Of a stretch of 64,000 nucleotides of DNA, positions 1-8,878 are shown one piece after another (positions within the stretch are counted from its first letter, which is position 1; each line of letters begins with the position of its first letter). The translations under genes and the position numbers were made by a program. Below the pieces are notes generated by a model. It worked only from the letters and a program-made list of their open reading frames with translations, did no database searches and was not told where the DNA came from. This DNA comes from an uncultured Mediterraneibacter sp. (GTDB taxonomy: Bacteria; Bacillota; Clostridia; Lachnospirales; Lachnospiraceae), in NCBI GenBank assembly GCA_944383695.1, contig CALWQP010000004.1:47515-111514 (forward strand). The letters run 5' to 3'.

Positions 1-1
1 C

Positions 2-2197
2 ATGGAGCGGACAGTGAAGGCCGGCGAAATCATGGTGTCCTGCGGGTATGTGTCGGAGGGATATGAGTATCCTATGCTGAAATTCATGGTCATTTCAGAG
101 TCGGATATTTTCGGCAGAAAGAAAAAGAAGAAGCGCCGCAGGAAGTATGAAGGGCAGAAGATCCAGGATTTCGCAGAGCTTAAACCGGGGGATTATGTGG
201 TCCATGAGAACCATGGGATCGGCGTTTACCAGGGAATCGAAAAAATCGAGGTGGATAAAGTCATCAAGGATTATATGAAGATTTCGTATGCAGAAGGCGG
301 AGTTCTCTATATCCCGGTGGCGCAGATGGACCTGATCCAGAAATACGCAGGGGCGGACGCCAGGAAGCCGAGACTGAACAAGCTGGGGACGATCCAGTGG
401 GGAAAGACAAAGAGCCAGGTAAAGAAAGCTGTCCAGAGTGTTGCTGAGGACCTTGTGAAGCTGTACGCCGCGCGCCAGCGCTCCGAAGGCTTTGTCTATG
501 GACCGGATACGATCTGGCAGAAAGAATTTGAGGAAATGTTTCCTTTTGAAGAGACGGAGGATCAGCTCCAGGCTATTGAGGACACCAAGCGCGACATGGA
601 GAGTGCGAAGATCATGGACCGCCTGATCTGCGGGGATGTGGGATATGGGAAGACGGAGATTGCCATCCGGACTGCTTTTAAGGCGGTACAGGAGGGAAAA
701 CAGGTCGTGTACCTAGTGCCGACTACCATCCTGGCACAGCAGCATTACAATACATTCGTGCAGCGGCTCAAGGATTTTCCGGTGCGCATTGACCTGCTGT
801 GCAGGTTCCGCACGTCATATCAGCAGAAAAAGACGGTTGAGGACCTGAAGAAAGGCATGGTGGATATCGTCATCGGCACCCACCGCGTCTTGTCCAAGGA
901 TGTGGGATATAAGGACCTGGGACTTCTCATCATTGACGAGGAGCAGCGGTTCGGCGTAACGCATAAAGAAAAGATCAAGAAACTCAAAGAAAATATTGAT
1001 GTGCTTACCCTGACCGCCACACCTATCCCAAGGACGCTCCACATGAGCCTGATCGGGATCAGGGACATGAGCGTTCTGGAAGAAGCGCCCCACGACAGAA
1101 TGCCCATCCAGACTTATGTTATGGAATATAATGACGAGATGGTGCGGGAGGCCGTCGCCAGAGAACTGTCAAGAGGCGGTCAGGTCTATTACGTATACAA
1201 CCGGGTCACGGATATCGCGGATGTGGCTGGCAGACTCCAGCAGCTCGTGCCGGAAGCAAATGTTGCTTTTGCCCATGGGCAGATGCGGGAGAGAGAACTG
1301 GAGGACATCATGTATGATTTCATCAATGGAGATATCGATGTGCTCGTCTCCACTACGATCATTGAGACCGGACTTGATATTCCCAATGCCAATACCATGA
1401 TCATCCAGGACGCGGACCGGTTCGGTCTGTCCCAGCTTTACCAGCTCCGGGGGCGCGTTGGACGTTCCAGCCGGATGGCATACGCGTTCCTTCTCTACCG
1501 GAGAGATAAGCTTTTAAAAGAAGTAGCGGAGAAGCGTCTTGCTGCGATCCGGGAATTCACTGACCTGGGATCAGGTATCAAGATCGCCATGCGCGACCTG
1601 GAAATCCGGGGCGCAGGCAATCTGCTGGGGGAAGCGCAGAGCGGACATATGGAGGCAGTAGGATATGACCTCTACTGCAAGATGCTCAACGAAGCAGTAA
1701 GAAAGCTTAAGGGTGGAGAGGATGAAGAAAGCTTCAGCACCTCGGTGGACTTGAACATTGACGTCTATATTCCGGAATCTTATATTAAAAATGAGTATCA
1801 GAAGCTGGATATCTATAAGCGAATTGCCGCCATTGAAAATGAAGAAGAGATGGATGACATGACAGAAGAATTGATCGACCGTTTCGGCGATATTCCCAAA
1901 AAAGTGCAGCAGCTCCTCCATATTGCGGCTCTGAAGGGTCTGGCGCACTCGGCATACGTGACAGCGGTAGAGCAGAAAGGCCAGGATTTTAAATTTACAA
2001 TGTACGAGAAGGCAAAGATCGATCCCCAGAAAATACCTGCGCTTCTTCAGTCTTACCGAAATGAGCTTGTGTTCAGGGCTGAGGAGCCCCCCTATTTTCT
2101 ATATAAGAAAAAAGGCAGGAGCGGAAAGGAGAAGGGAGAAGATATTCTCGCGTTCCTTCGCAGGATACTGGAAGACATCAGGAGTCTGAGGCTGTAG
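2..2197 (+). CDS. mfd: Transcription-repair coupling factor Mfd, 3' part (5' end outside window)
   Basis: C-terminal 731 residues of Mfd, the ATP-dependent translocase that removes stalled RNA polymerase and recruits UvrA to damaged template strands. The frame is open to the left edge, so the true start lies outside the window; base 2 only marks the first complete codon. In the visible part, residues about 58-115 match the CarD-like RNA-polymerase interaction domain (HENHGIGVYQGIE). The helicase core follows, with Walker A GDVGYGKT at 211-218 and the Walker B box DEEQ at 312-315. The end is the TRCF C-terminal domain that regulates UvrA binding. The gene is intact to its stop. A peptidyl-prolyl isomerase lipoprotein follows with its own promoter. 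Identification is by conserved motifs and length and is secure. Confidence 0.97.
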   Translation: MERTVKAGEIMVSCGYVSEGYEYPMLKFMVISESDIFGRKKKKKRRRKYEGQKIQDFAELKPGDYVVHENHGIGVYQGIEKIEVDKVIKDYMKISYAEGGVLYIPVAQMDLIQKYAGADARKPRLNKLGTIQWGKTKSQVKKAVQSVAEDLVKLYAARQRSEGFVYGPDTIWQKEFEEMFPFEETEDQLQAIEDTKRDMESAKIMDRLICGDVGYGKTEIAIRTAFKAVQEGKQVVYLVPTTILAQQHYNTFVQRLKDFPVRIDLLCRFRTSYQQKKTVEDLKKGMVDIVIGTHRVLSKDVGYKDLGLLIIDEEQRFGVTHKEKIKKLKENIDVLTLTATPIPRTLHMSLIGIRDMSVLEEAPHDRMPIQTYVMEYNDEMVREAVARELSRGGQVYYVYNRVTDIADVAGRLQQLVPEANVAFAHGQMRERELEDIMYDFINGDIDVLVSTTIIETGLDIPNANTMIIQDADRFGLSQLYQLRGRVGRSSRMAYAFLLYRRDKLLKEVAEKRLAAIREFTDLGSGIKIAMRDLEIRGAGNLLGEAQSGHMEAVGYDLYCKMLNEAVRKLKGGEDEESFSTSVDLNIDVYIPESYIKNEYQKLDIYKRIAAIENEEEMDDMTEELIDRFGDIPKKVQQLLHIAALKGLAHSAYVTAVEQKGQDFKFTMYEKAKIDPQKIPALLQSYRNELVFRAEEPPYFLYKKKGRSGKEKGEDILAFLRRILEDIRSLRL

Positions 2198-2277
2198 TGG
2201 CATTTTGGTCCCTATATGTAATCTTCGGCAGAAGTCTGTATGCTGGCGGAGAAGTGTAAACATTTTGTGATTCGTAC

Positions 2278-2306
2278 TTGTTAGTTTAAGGAAAACACGA
2301 TATAAT
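2278..2306 (+). promoter_or_regulatory. Sigma-A-type promoter for the foldase lipoprotein gene
   Basis: TTGTTA at 2278-2283 and a consensus TATAAT at 2301-2306, separated by 17 bp. It lies about 95 bp upstream of the start codon of the foldase lipoprotein gene and downstream of the mfd stop, so that gene can be transcribed separately from mfd. Confidence 0.7.
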
Positions 2307-2401
2307 GTATCAGTGTATGCGGGATTCACAGAAGAATTTCCCTCGTGTGTGCCCGGTATATAAGGGTATGCAGGATACAGAGAGAAAAGAGGAGGCTAAT
2401 T

Positions 2402-3583
2402 ATGGTACGGTTTGGAAAAAAGGCTGCGATCCTGACAGCGGCAGGTGTCCTGGCGGCAATGACTGTAACAGGATGCAGCGGTTCGATCGATACAGATGCG
2501 GTTGTTGCAACAGTGGGAGATGAGGAGATTCCCCTGGGAGTGGCAAATTTCTACGCGAGGATGCTGCAGGGAGAGTATGAGACATACTATGCCGGCATGA
2601 TGGGAACGACTGCGGAAGAGATGTGGGCTCAGGATGCAGGCGATGACAAGACATATGAAGAATCTATGAAAGACACCATTATGGAGAACCTGGAGAATCT
2701 GTATATCATTTTCCAGCACGCGGCTGATTACGAGGTTACGCTGTCCGAGGATGAACAGAAAGCGATCAAGGATGCGGCAGCTCAGTTCAGCGAGGATAAT
2801 ACGGACGAGGCGAAAGAGACAGTGTCGGGATACCAGAAGTATATCGAGAAATTCCTTGAACTTTCAACGATCCAGAACAAGATGTACAGCAAGATGAGAG
2901 AGGGCGTTGATGAGGAAGTGTCTGATGAAGAGGCAGCGCAGAAGAGTATGCAGTATGTGTTCTTTTCTTATACAACAACAGATGATTCGGGAAATTCCAC
3001 GGAGCTGACGGATGAGGAGAAAGAAGCTCTTAAGACATCTGCGCAGGATCTCTCAGACAGAGTGAAGAACGGCGAAGATATAGAAACTGTTGCCTCAGAA
3101 CTGGGAGCGGAGGTGCAGACAGCTACATTTGATTCAGAGAGCACGACCCCCAATGAGGATCTGGTGGCTGCCGCAGATGCGCTCGCCGCTGAAGGTGATG
3201 TGACAGACGTGATCGAGACGGATTCAGGCCTTTATGTAGGCAGACTGACCAGCCTGCTTGACAGGGAGGCAACAGATCAGGAGAAGGAAAATATCGTTGA
3301 GCAGAGAAGACAGGAACAGTACGATTCCCTGCTTGAAGAGTGGAGAGACGCCGCGGGCATCGAGGTCAACAAAAAGGTGTGGAACAAAGTAGATTTTGAC
3401 GATATCGGTGTGACACTCACCACCTCCGAGGAGGAAACCACCGGGGATGGAACAGATGGAACATCAGAAGACAGCACAGCGGAAGATAGTTCCACAGATG
3501 CCGCAGCGGACGCTGGGACTACGGATGACACGGCCGCTGAGGACGGAAGCACGGATACAGCCGGGACGGATGCTGCGGAATAA
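2402..3583 (+). CDS. PrsA/SurA-like peptidyl-prolyl isomerase lipoprotein
   Basis: Predicted 393-residue lipoprotein. A basic N terminus and hydrophobic stretch end in the lipobox VTGC with Cys25, so the mature protein would be anchored to the outer face of the membrane. The middle (about 35-185) resembles the helical SurA/PrsA N-terminal region, and about 185-300 the parvulin-like region. The last 55 residues are a low-complexity Thr/Ser/Asp/Glu tail, probably a flexible spacer. Start: the ATG at 2402 has an AGGAGG 7 bases upstream and directly precedes the signal sequence; an in-frame ATG at 2345 has no ribosome binding site. The parvulin catalytic residues are not clearly conserved, so it may be a chaperone without isomerase activity. 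Its position behind mfd agrees with related Clostridia. It has its own promoter and terminator. Confidence 0.85.
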   Translation: MVRFGKKAAILTAAGVLAAMTVTGCSGSIDTDAVVATVGDEEIPLGVANFYARMLQGEYETYYAGMMGTTAEEMWAQDAGDDKTYEESMKDTIMENLENLYIIFQHAADYEVTLSEDEQKAIKDAAAQFSEDNTDEAKETVSGYQKYIEKFLELSTIQNKMYSKMREGVDEEVSDEEAAQKSMQYVFFSYTTTDDSGNSTELTDEEKEALKTSAQDLSDRVKNGEDIETVASELGAEVQTATFDSESTTPNEDLVAAADALAAEGDVTDVIETDSGLYVGRLTSLLDREATDQEKENIVEQRRQEQYDSLLEEWRDAAGIEVNKKVWNKVDFDDIGVTLTTSEEETTGDGTDGTSEDSTAEDSSTDAAADAGTTDDTAAEDGSTDTAGTDAAE

Positions 3584-3600
3584 GCAGATTAAAGAGACTA

Positions 3601-3640
3601 AGGACGGAGCCTAATCATTACGGCTCCGTCCTCATTTTAT
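3601..3640 (+). terminator. Intrinsic terminator after the foldase gene
   Basis: An 11-bp perfect stem, AGGACGGAGCC (3601-3611) with its complement at 3622-3632, a 10-base loop and a following T-rich run. It starts 18 bases after the stop codon. Confidence 0.9.
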
Positions 3641-3834
3641 AATACATAAGCACTAAAAATATTCCTGCGGATTTCCTAATCCTTTGTTCTTCCTTATAAT
3701 CGTATTTGAAAATTTCTGCAATATTCTTTTAAAAATATCTCTAATAATATTTATACTTCGTTAACAGAAAATGTGGGATATCATTTTATCTGTCATTAAA
3801 ACAAATGTTAAAAAATAAAAAAGCTTTGTTTCTA
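3641..3834. other. AT-rich non-coding stretch ahead of the surface-protein locus
   Basis: Very AT-rich spacer between the upstream terminator and the promoter of the lipoprotein/vWA locus. I see no open frame with a ribosome binding site on either strand. The drop in GC compared with the flanking genes continues, more weakly, through the next two genes, which would fit acquisition of this locus as a block. Confidence 0.5.
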
Positions 3835-3863
3835 TTTACATTTATTTCCAGAGTCTTTATACT
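3835..3863 (+). promoter_or_regulatory. Promoter of the lipoprotein/vWA locus
   Basis: TTTACA at 3835-3840, a 17-bp spacer and TATACT at 3858-3863. Transcription starting near 3870 would give a leader of about 145 bases before the ATG at 4016. Confidence 0.7.
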
Positions 3864-3930
3864 ATGAATAGAAGATCATAAAATGATACTTGATTTAAAC
3901 AATTCAGTCCCATACAATGACTGCTCATCA

Positions 3931-3995
3931 CCAAATGCCTCTGTCTGCAGAGGTGTAAAAATCACAAAAGCCCGAAAGATGACCATTTGGGGCTT
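3931..3995 (+). promoter_or_regulatory. Candidate pseudoknot RNA leader next to the ribosome binding site
   Basis: The pairing is read directly from the sequence. CCAAATG (3931-3937) pairs with CATTTGG (3984-3990). Nested inside it is the hairpin CCTCTG/CAGAGG (3938-3943 with 3948-3953, 4-base loop). AAGCC (3968-3972) pairs with GGCTT (3991-3995) outside the first helix, which makes an H-type pseudoknot. The AGGAGG at 4004-4009 begins 8 bases after the structure, so folding could control translation of the lipoprotein gene. I could not match it to any riboswitch class I know. It may be a ligand sensor, a protein site or a chance fold. Confidence 0.45.
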
Positions 3996-4015
3996 GACAA
4001 AATAGGAGGATGGAA

Positions 4016-4801
4016 ATGATTTCTGTGTCAATGTTATGTCGAACTCTTGTAAATATTACAGTTGCTGCAGTATGTGTGGCGTGCATATCCGGATGTGGCT
4101 CTGATACCGACAGGCCGCCATCCGTTTTAGGCGACCTTGCATATACTGCGGAAAAGGAGGAACTGGAATATACACTTCTTCTTCCCGAAGATGATAGGCT
4201 TGTCCCATATCTTGTGCTTACCGATGACTACAACAACACTGGGAATTGCCTGCTGCTTCGAAAATATCTTCTTGACGAGACAAGCATCTTTAATGTGAAC
4301 GCCATTTTTTCTGGCTATTATGAAAACAGCGAAATAGATCAGATGCTGGAACAGGATTTTCTCCGTAAGCTGTCTCCAGACGCGTCCGATCTCATCGTTC
4401 CCACAGAGATCCCCATTACCGCAAGGGAAAGTCTGCACGGCGGCGGAGACAGTGTTATTGAGATTGAACGCAAAGTCTTTCTGCTGTCAGCCACTGAAGT
4501 GGGTAAACCAAGGCTTCGGACTATTTTAACTGAAGGAGAAGCCCTGAAGTACTTTTTCAATAATGAGCAGCGAATTGCCTGTTTCGAAACTGGTGAAGCA
4601 GTACCCTGGTGGCTGCGGACTCCTGTTGCCTGGTACGACAATGTGGTCTGCGGCGTAGGAAGTAATGGTATTATAGGAAGCGGTGGTGTGGGCACCATTA
4701 ATGGGGATGAAAAAAATGGAGTTCGTCCTGCCTTTTGCATGCCCGCGGATATTCCGATATACCTTGGAGATGATGGATATTATATCTTAGGAAATCTCTG
4801 A
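4016..4801 (+). CDS. Predicted lipoprotein with DUF6273-like C-terminal domain
   Basis: A 261-residue protein of unknown function. A short N terminus and hydrophobic segment end in a lipobox-like ISGC, so it is probably a membrane-anchored lipoprotein. The C-terminal half has the pattern WWLRTP, then a Gly-rich stretch, then GVRPAF, which I associate with DUF6273, a domain common in secreted proteins of gut Firmicutes. Start: AGGAGG at 4004-4009 suits the ATG at 4016 (6-base spacing); an in-frame ATG at 4010 abuts the ribosome binding site and is unlikely. It lies downstream of a pseudoknot-capable leader and 118 bases upstream of the large vWA surface protein, with no clear terminator between them, so the two are probably co-transcribed. 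Function is not known; the link to the vWA protein is inference. Confidence 0.75.
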   Translation: MISVSMLCRTLVNITVAAVCVACISGCGSDTDRPPSVLGDLAYTAEKEELEYTLLLPEDDRLVPYLVLTDDYNNTGNCLLLRKYLLDETSIFNVNAIFSGYYENSEIDQMLEQDFLRKLSPDASDLIVPTEIPITARESLHGGGDSVIEIERKVFLLSATEVGKPRLRTILTEGEALKYFFNNEQRIACFETGEAVPWWLRTPVAWYDNVVCGVGSNGIIGSGGVGTINGDEKNGVRPAFCMPADIPIYLGDDGYYILGNL

Positions 4802-4919
4802 TTATATAGAAATGAAGAAGACATATGTTATTGTATCCTGTTGCCATGGGAGAAAACGAGACCCTCCCCATCAACGCTGGACAAAAAATTTTACAATCTG
4901 ATAAAAGGAGAAAATTCAA

Positions 4920-7900
4920 ATGCGGAAAGTATTTAAACGTTTTACAGCTCTGTTTCTGGCACTGGTACTGAGTATCAGTATTCTGCCGCTTACGAGCATG
5001 GCTGAAGAAATCAGTGATTTCACTGAGCCTGTGTCAGAAACATCCACAACTGCAGAGAATACCAGTGATCTGAACACAGAAGATCCGGCACCTGAATCTG
5101 CGGAAACAATTGACAAAACAGCCTCTGACGTAGATGACGGTGATCAGGATCAAGATATTACAAAAGATGAATATCTTACTGCTGATGGGCTTACTGTAGA
5201 AAAAAATACTGCACAGGAATACAGTAATCAGAATGCTTTAAACGAAGATACAGGGTTCTCTCGCTATACCGTGCTAATTCTGGATACTTCCGGAAGTATG
5301 GGCGGAACTCCCAGAACAGTACAGAAGGAGGCAGCGATTAAATTCTGCAGTGCAGTTCTCAATGCTGGTGGCACAAACTATGTTGCTATCGTCAGGCTGA
5401 ACACCAGTTCTTCTGTCGGCTGTACTTTTACTAACAACATTGACACTTTGACGAATTATATTAACAGCATTCCCGCAAGCGGCGGTACGAACACCAATCA
5501 GGCTCTGCAGAGAGCAGAAGAGCTGCTTGACGGTATCCCTGCGGGCGAAAATGCCCAGATAATCAAAAATATTGTTCTTTGTTCAGACGGTCTTCCTGGA
5601 TCCGGTTCAACTTCTGCTTCGGGTAAATATACCAGTTCTGATCATAGCAGCTACAGATATGCCAATGTTGCCTATGATACTGCGGCGGGAATTAAAGAAA
5701 AAGGATACACGATCTATTCCCTTGGTTTCTTCCACAGTCTTTCCGGTACAAATCTTGATTTTGGCCAGTTGTTTATGTCGGATCTGGCCTGTGATGGATG
5801 TTACTATGAAGTAACAAATGCTGATGATCTGGAGTTTGTCTTTGGAGAAATTGCGGCAGAAATAACAGTTTCCCCCTATGAATTCAGTTTTGCCGGTTAT
5901 CTCGTCAAAGATGATGTAACTGAAACCTGTTATTACTCCGACGGATATTTCTTAAAAGACTCTGCCACTTACAACAGCCATCTGGCGACCATGTCTTTGT
6001 GTTTTGAATTGACTACCTGGTCCAGATACTCGGGCAGTTGGGCGACGGATGAACATGGAAATGACGTTCCTGTGGATGCGGAAAATACTCGTTGGATGAA
6101 TGCGTATAAGCTGCTCACTGATTTAGGGTATGATAATTTTAAATTAAATGATTTCTGGGATGCTGAGCCTACAAAAGATTCCATTGGCGCGGTAGCTGCA
6201 TCAAAAATAAATCAGTACGACAATAGTACCATGATCGCTGTTGGGGTGCGCGGCGGCGGTTACGGTCAGGAATGGGCCAGTAACTTTACTGTCGGAAAGA
6301 CAGGGGAGCATGCCGGCTTCTCTGAAGCGAAGCAGAATGTGCTGAACTTCCTGAAAGAGTATATCGCAGACAATCATATTACGGGTGAAATCAAAATCTG
6401 GCTTGTCGGTTACAGCCGCGCAGGCTGTGTTGCAAATATGGTTGGAGGTGAATTAGTTGACGGCTACTCTCTGGGAGAGAATGTAACGGTAGCTCAGGAG
6501 GACTTGTTTGTCTATACATTTGAAGCTCCTCAGGGCGCGTTGAAAAGCGATACCTCCAGCGGAGATTATTCCAATATTCACAATACCATCAATTTGAATG
6601 ATATTGTTCCTCTTGTTGCGCCTACTTCCTGGGGATTTGCCAGATATAACACTGACTACTGGCTTCCCAGCGCTGAGACATCAGGAAACTTCTATTCCCA
6701 GCGTTCCAATATGCTGAGTTATTATGAAGATTTCGAGGGAGATACATGTTATAATATTCCGGAATATGGAACTCAGTTTGAGGTTGTCGCCGACTGGTCA
6801 AAAATCCTTCCCGGCGGCGCTCCCTTTATTTCCATTAATTATTATGATGCTCCTACCAGAGAAATATTGATCGAATCTTCGGACTTCCTGTTTGATGGAG
6901 CGATCGGAGGCAGGGAAACATACTACTATGATTTTCAGGCGGGTATCCGTGAAATTATGGCATTGCTGAACGGAGGAGCATTGACAGATCTTCTGGACGA
7001 AGGAATATCCGCTGAGAAGTTTTTTGAAAAGTTCTTTGGCGAACTGACGGTTGACCGGATCGTCGAAATTGTAAGTCCTATGGTTGCTCTGAATTTTGAC
7101 AGCTTTGAAACTCGCAAGGAGAAAGTAAAAGACAATCTTTCTGATTTTGTGAAAGATGTTCTGGGTGACTCTGATCTGTGGGGGACGGCTGCTTTCGCGG
7201 CAGGCTTTGGCGATACGCTGACAGATACGCTTTGGCGCATCTTTGCAAGTATTCTTGACGATCTGTTTAACAAGAATACAAATACCCTGCAATCCCTTGC
7301 CAATCTGATCACGATGGTAGCTGAAGGCGGCCTTGCGCAGGCCCATTATCCTGAACTCACGCTGGCATGGGTTATGTCTCTGGATAGCTACTACGAAGAG
7401 AATCAGACGGATTTCTCCTGTACAAATTACCGTATTATACATATCAATTGTCCTGTGGATGTGGAAGTATACAGAACAGATACCAACACTCTTGCGGCGG
7501 CGATTACTGAGGATACTGCGCAAGATATCCCCGAAAGTTCTGTCTATGCGTATCTGAATGCGGATGGCGAGAAAATCATTATTCTGCCTTCTGATACTGA
7601 TTATTCGCTTACTATTACAGCTACTGATGACGGTACTATGAGCTATGCCGTAGACGAGTATGATCTGACCAGTTCTTCCAACACCCGAATCGTCTGCTAT
7701 TTCGATGTGGAAATTGCTGAGGGCGATATCCTGACTGCGATCGTTCCTGCACTGGAAGAATCCGAACGGCAAACTGCGATTCCTGAAGGTTCTTCCGCTG
7801 CATATACTCTGACTGCGGGAGATGGCCGCGATATCACTCCCGACAGTAACGTTACCGGCGCCGCTGCCTCAAATGCTGTCTATACCGTCAGTGTTTCCAG

Positions 7901-8726
7901 CAACAGTACCGCCGGAACTGTGTCCGGCGGCGGTTCGTACACATTGGGAAGTTATGCAAAGGTAACTGCAGACCCTATGAATGGATGCACCTTTTTGGGA
8001 TGGTATCAAGACGATGTTCTTGTTTCTGAGGATCTTACATATCGATTCGCTGTAACTGAGGATACTGCGCTTGTAGCACACTTCAGCAGTGCTGAAACTT
8101 ATACATTGACAGTAGTTAAATCCGGTGACGGTACTGTTTCCAATGAACCGGTCCAGGTGACTGCAGGCACACAAATTTATCTGGAAGCAATTGCCGGAAA
8201 TGCGGACGGTTTTATCTGCTGGTCGGCTTCTGCTGGGGAATTTGAAGATATCAATAGCGAAGTGACGTGGTTTACTATGCCTGAATGTGACGTTACGGTA
8301 GTCGCCTCTTTTACTTTCAATATCACGGTAAAAGATACTGAAGATGGAGAGGTTAAGATTGACAATGATTCTCCTGGTGCCGGCGAAAATGTGACTATCA
8401 CCGTCACTCCTGATGAAGGAAAAGAGATTGCTGAAGTTATAGTCATGGATGAAAACGGAAATAAGATCGCAGTGACTGACAACGGTAATAACACCTATAC
8501 TTATTTGCAGCCTGACAGTGATGTAACGATTGAAGTTATTTTCAGGAATATACAGAGTCCAGGTTCCGTTGATCCTTCTGGGAATTCTTCTGAAGGTACA
8601 ACCGCTAACGCGGCCTCCCTGGCTACAGGCGATCACGCACCGGTTGCATTGTGGTCTGTTGTTCTCTTAGCGGCTGCAGGTATATTAATTGCACTGCTGG
8701 GAATTGTGAAGCGTTACAATCGTTAA
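4920..8726 (+). CDS. Large surface protein: vWA domain, hydrolase-like region, repeats, C-terminal anchor
   Basis: A 1268-residue secreted protein. Residues 1-29 are a signal peptide. About 30-112 are an acidic Ser/Thr/Glu-rich linker. About 115-315 are a von Willebrand A domain with an intact MIDAS motif (DTSGSMGG, from Asp122). The region about 330-700 contains LVGYSRAG with candidate nucleophile Ser499, a GxSxG-type elbow as in lipase-like alpha/beta hydrolases. Residues about 985-1210 hold three imperfect Gly/Thr-rich modules of the type ending in VVASF, resembling bacterial MGS/InlB-type beta repeats. The C terminus has LATGD, a hydrophobic helix (about 1240-1260) and a basic tail, like a sortase signal but without a canonical LPxTG. 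A good ribosome binding site (AAAAGGAG) lies 9 bases before the ATG. It is probably an adhesin or a surface enzyme; the substrate is unknown. Base composition is lower in GC than most neighbours. Confidence 0.8.
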   Translation: MRKVFKRFTALFLALVLSISILPLTSMAEEISDFTEPVSETSTTAENTSDLNTEDPAPESAETIDKTASDVDDGDQDQDITKDEYLTADGLTVEKNTAQEYSNQNALNEDTGFSRYTVLILDTSGSMGGTPRTVQKEAAIKFCSAVLNAGGTNYVAIVRLNTSSSVGCTFTNNIDTLTNYINSIPASGGTNTNQALQRAEELLDGIPAGENAQIIKNIVLCSDGLPGSGSTSASGKYTSSDHSSYRYANVAYDTAAGIKEKGYTIYSLGFFHSLSGTNLDFGQLFMSDLACDGCYYEVTNADDLEFVFGEIAAEITVSPYEFSFAGYLVKDDVTETCYYSDGYFLKDSATYNSHLATMSLCFELTTWSRYSGSWATDEHGNDVPVDAENTRWMNAYKLLTDLGYDNFKLNDFWDAEPTKDSIGAVAASKINQYDNSTMIAVGVRGGGYGQEWASNFTVGKTGEHAGFSEAKQNVLNFLKEYIADNHITGEIKIWLVGYSRAGCVANMVGGELVDGYSLGENVTVAQEDLFVYTFEAPQGALKSDTSSGDYSNIHNTINLNDIVPLVAPTSWGFARYNTDYWLPSAETSGNFYSQRSNMLSYYEDFEGDTCYNIPEYGTQFEVVADWSKILPGGAPFISINYYDAPTREILIESSDFLFDGAIGGRETYYYDFQAGIREIMALLNGGALTDLLDEGISAEKFFEKFFGELTVDRIVEIVSPMVALNFDSFETRKEKVKDNLSDFVKDVLGDSDLWGTAAFAAGFGDTLTDTLWRIFASILDDLFNKNTNTLQSLANLITMVAEGGLAQAHYPELTLAWVMSLDSYYEENQTDFSCTNYRIIHINCPVDVEVYRTDTNTLAAAITEDTAQDIPESSVYAYLNADGEKIIILPSDTDYSLTITATDDGTMSYAVDEYDLTSSSNTRIVCYFDVEIAEGDILTAIVPALEESERQTAIPEGSSAAYTLTAGDGRDITPDSNVTGAAASNAVYTVSVSSNSTAGTVSGGGSYTLGSYAKVTADPMNGCTFLGWYQDDVLVSEDLTYRFAVTEDTALVAHFSSAETYTLTVVKSGDGTVSNEPVQVTAGTQIYLEAIAGNADGFICWSASAGEFEDINSEVTWFTMPECDVTVVASFTFNITVKDTEDGEVKIDNDSPGAGENVTITVTPDEGKEIAEVIVMDENGNKIAVTDNGNNTYTYLQPDSDVTIEVIFRNIQSPGSVDPSGNSSEGTTANAASLATGDHAPVALWSVVLLAAAGILIALLGIVKRYNR

Positions 8727-8814
8727 ATGCCTGTTTAATAGAGTAGAGCTGAAAATTGGAATTTCCCTTGAGATAACAGGTTAATCAAAACGATTGGCAA
8801 ATATATGGCTGTAC

Positions 8815-8864
8815 GACGCATTTAACTGACTAAAAAAGAGCAGGCAGTTAAATGCGTCTTTTGT
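8815..8864 (+). terminator. Intrinsic terminator after the vWA gene
   Basis: A 14-bp perfect stem (GACGCATTTAACTG at 8815-8828 with its complement at 8845-8858), a 16-base loop and a TTTTGTT tract on the + strand. It sits between convergent genes. The minus strand lacks a T-run, so it mainly serves the vWA gene. Confidence 0.88.
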
Positions 8865-8878
8865 TATAAATATACCAT

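Noticed and set aside
6798..7772. Long open frame on the minus strand inside the vWA gene
   Set aside because: It has no recognisable domain or convincing signal sequence and lies fully inside a clear coding gene. It is a shadow of that gene's codon pattern.
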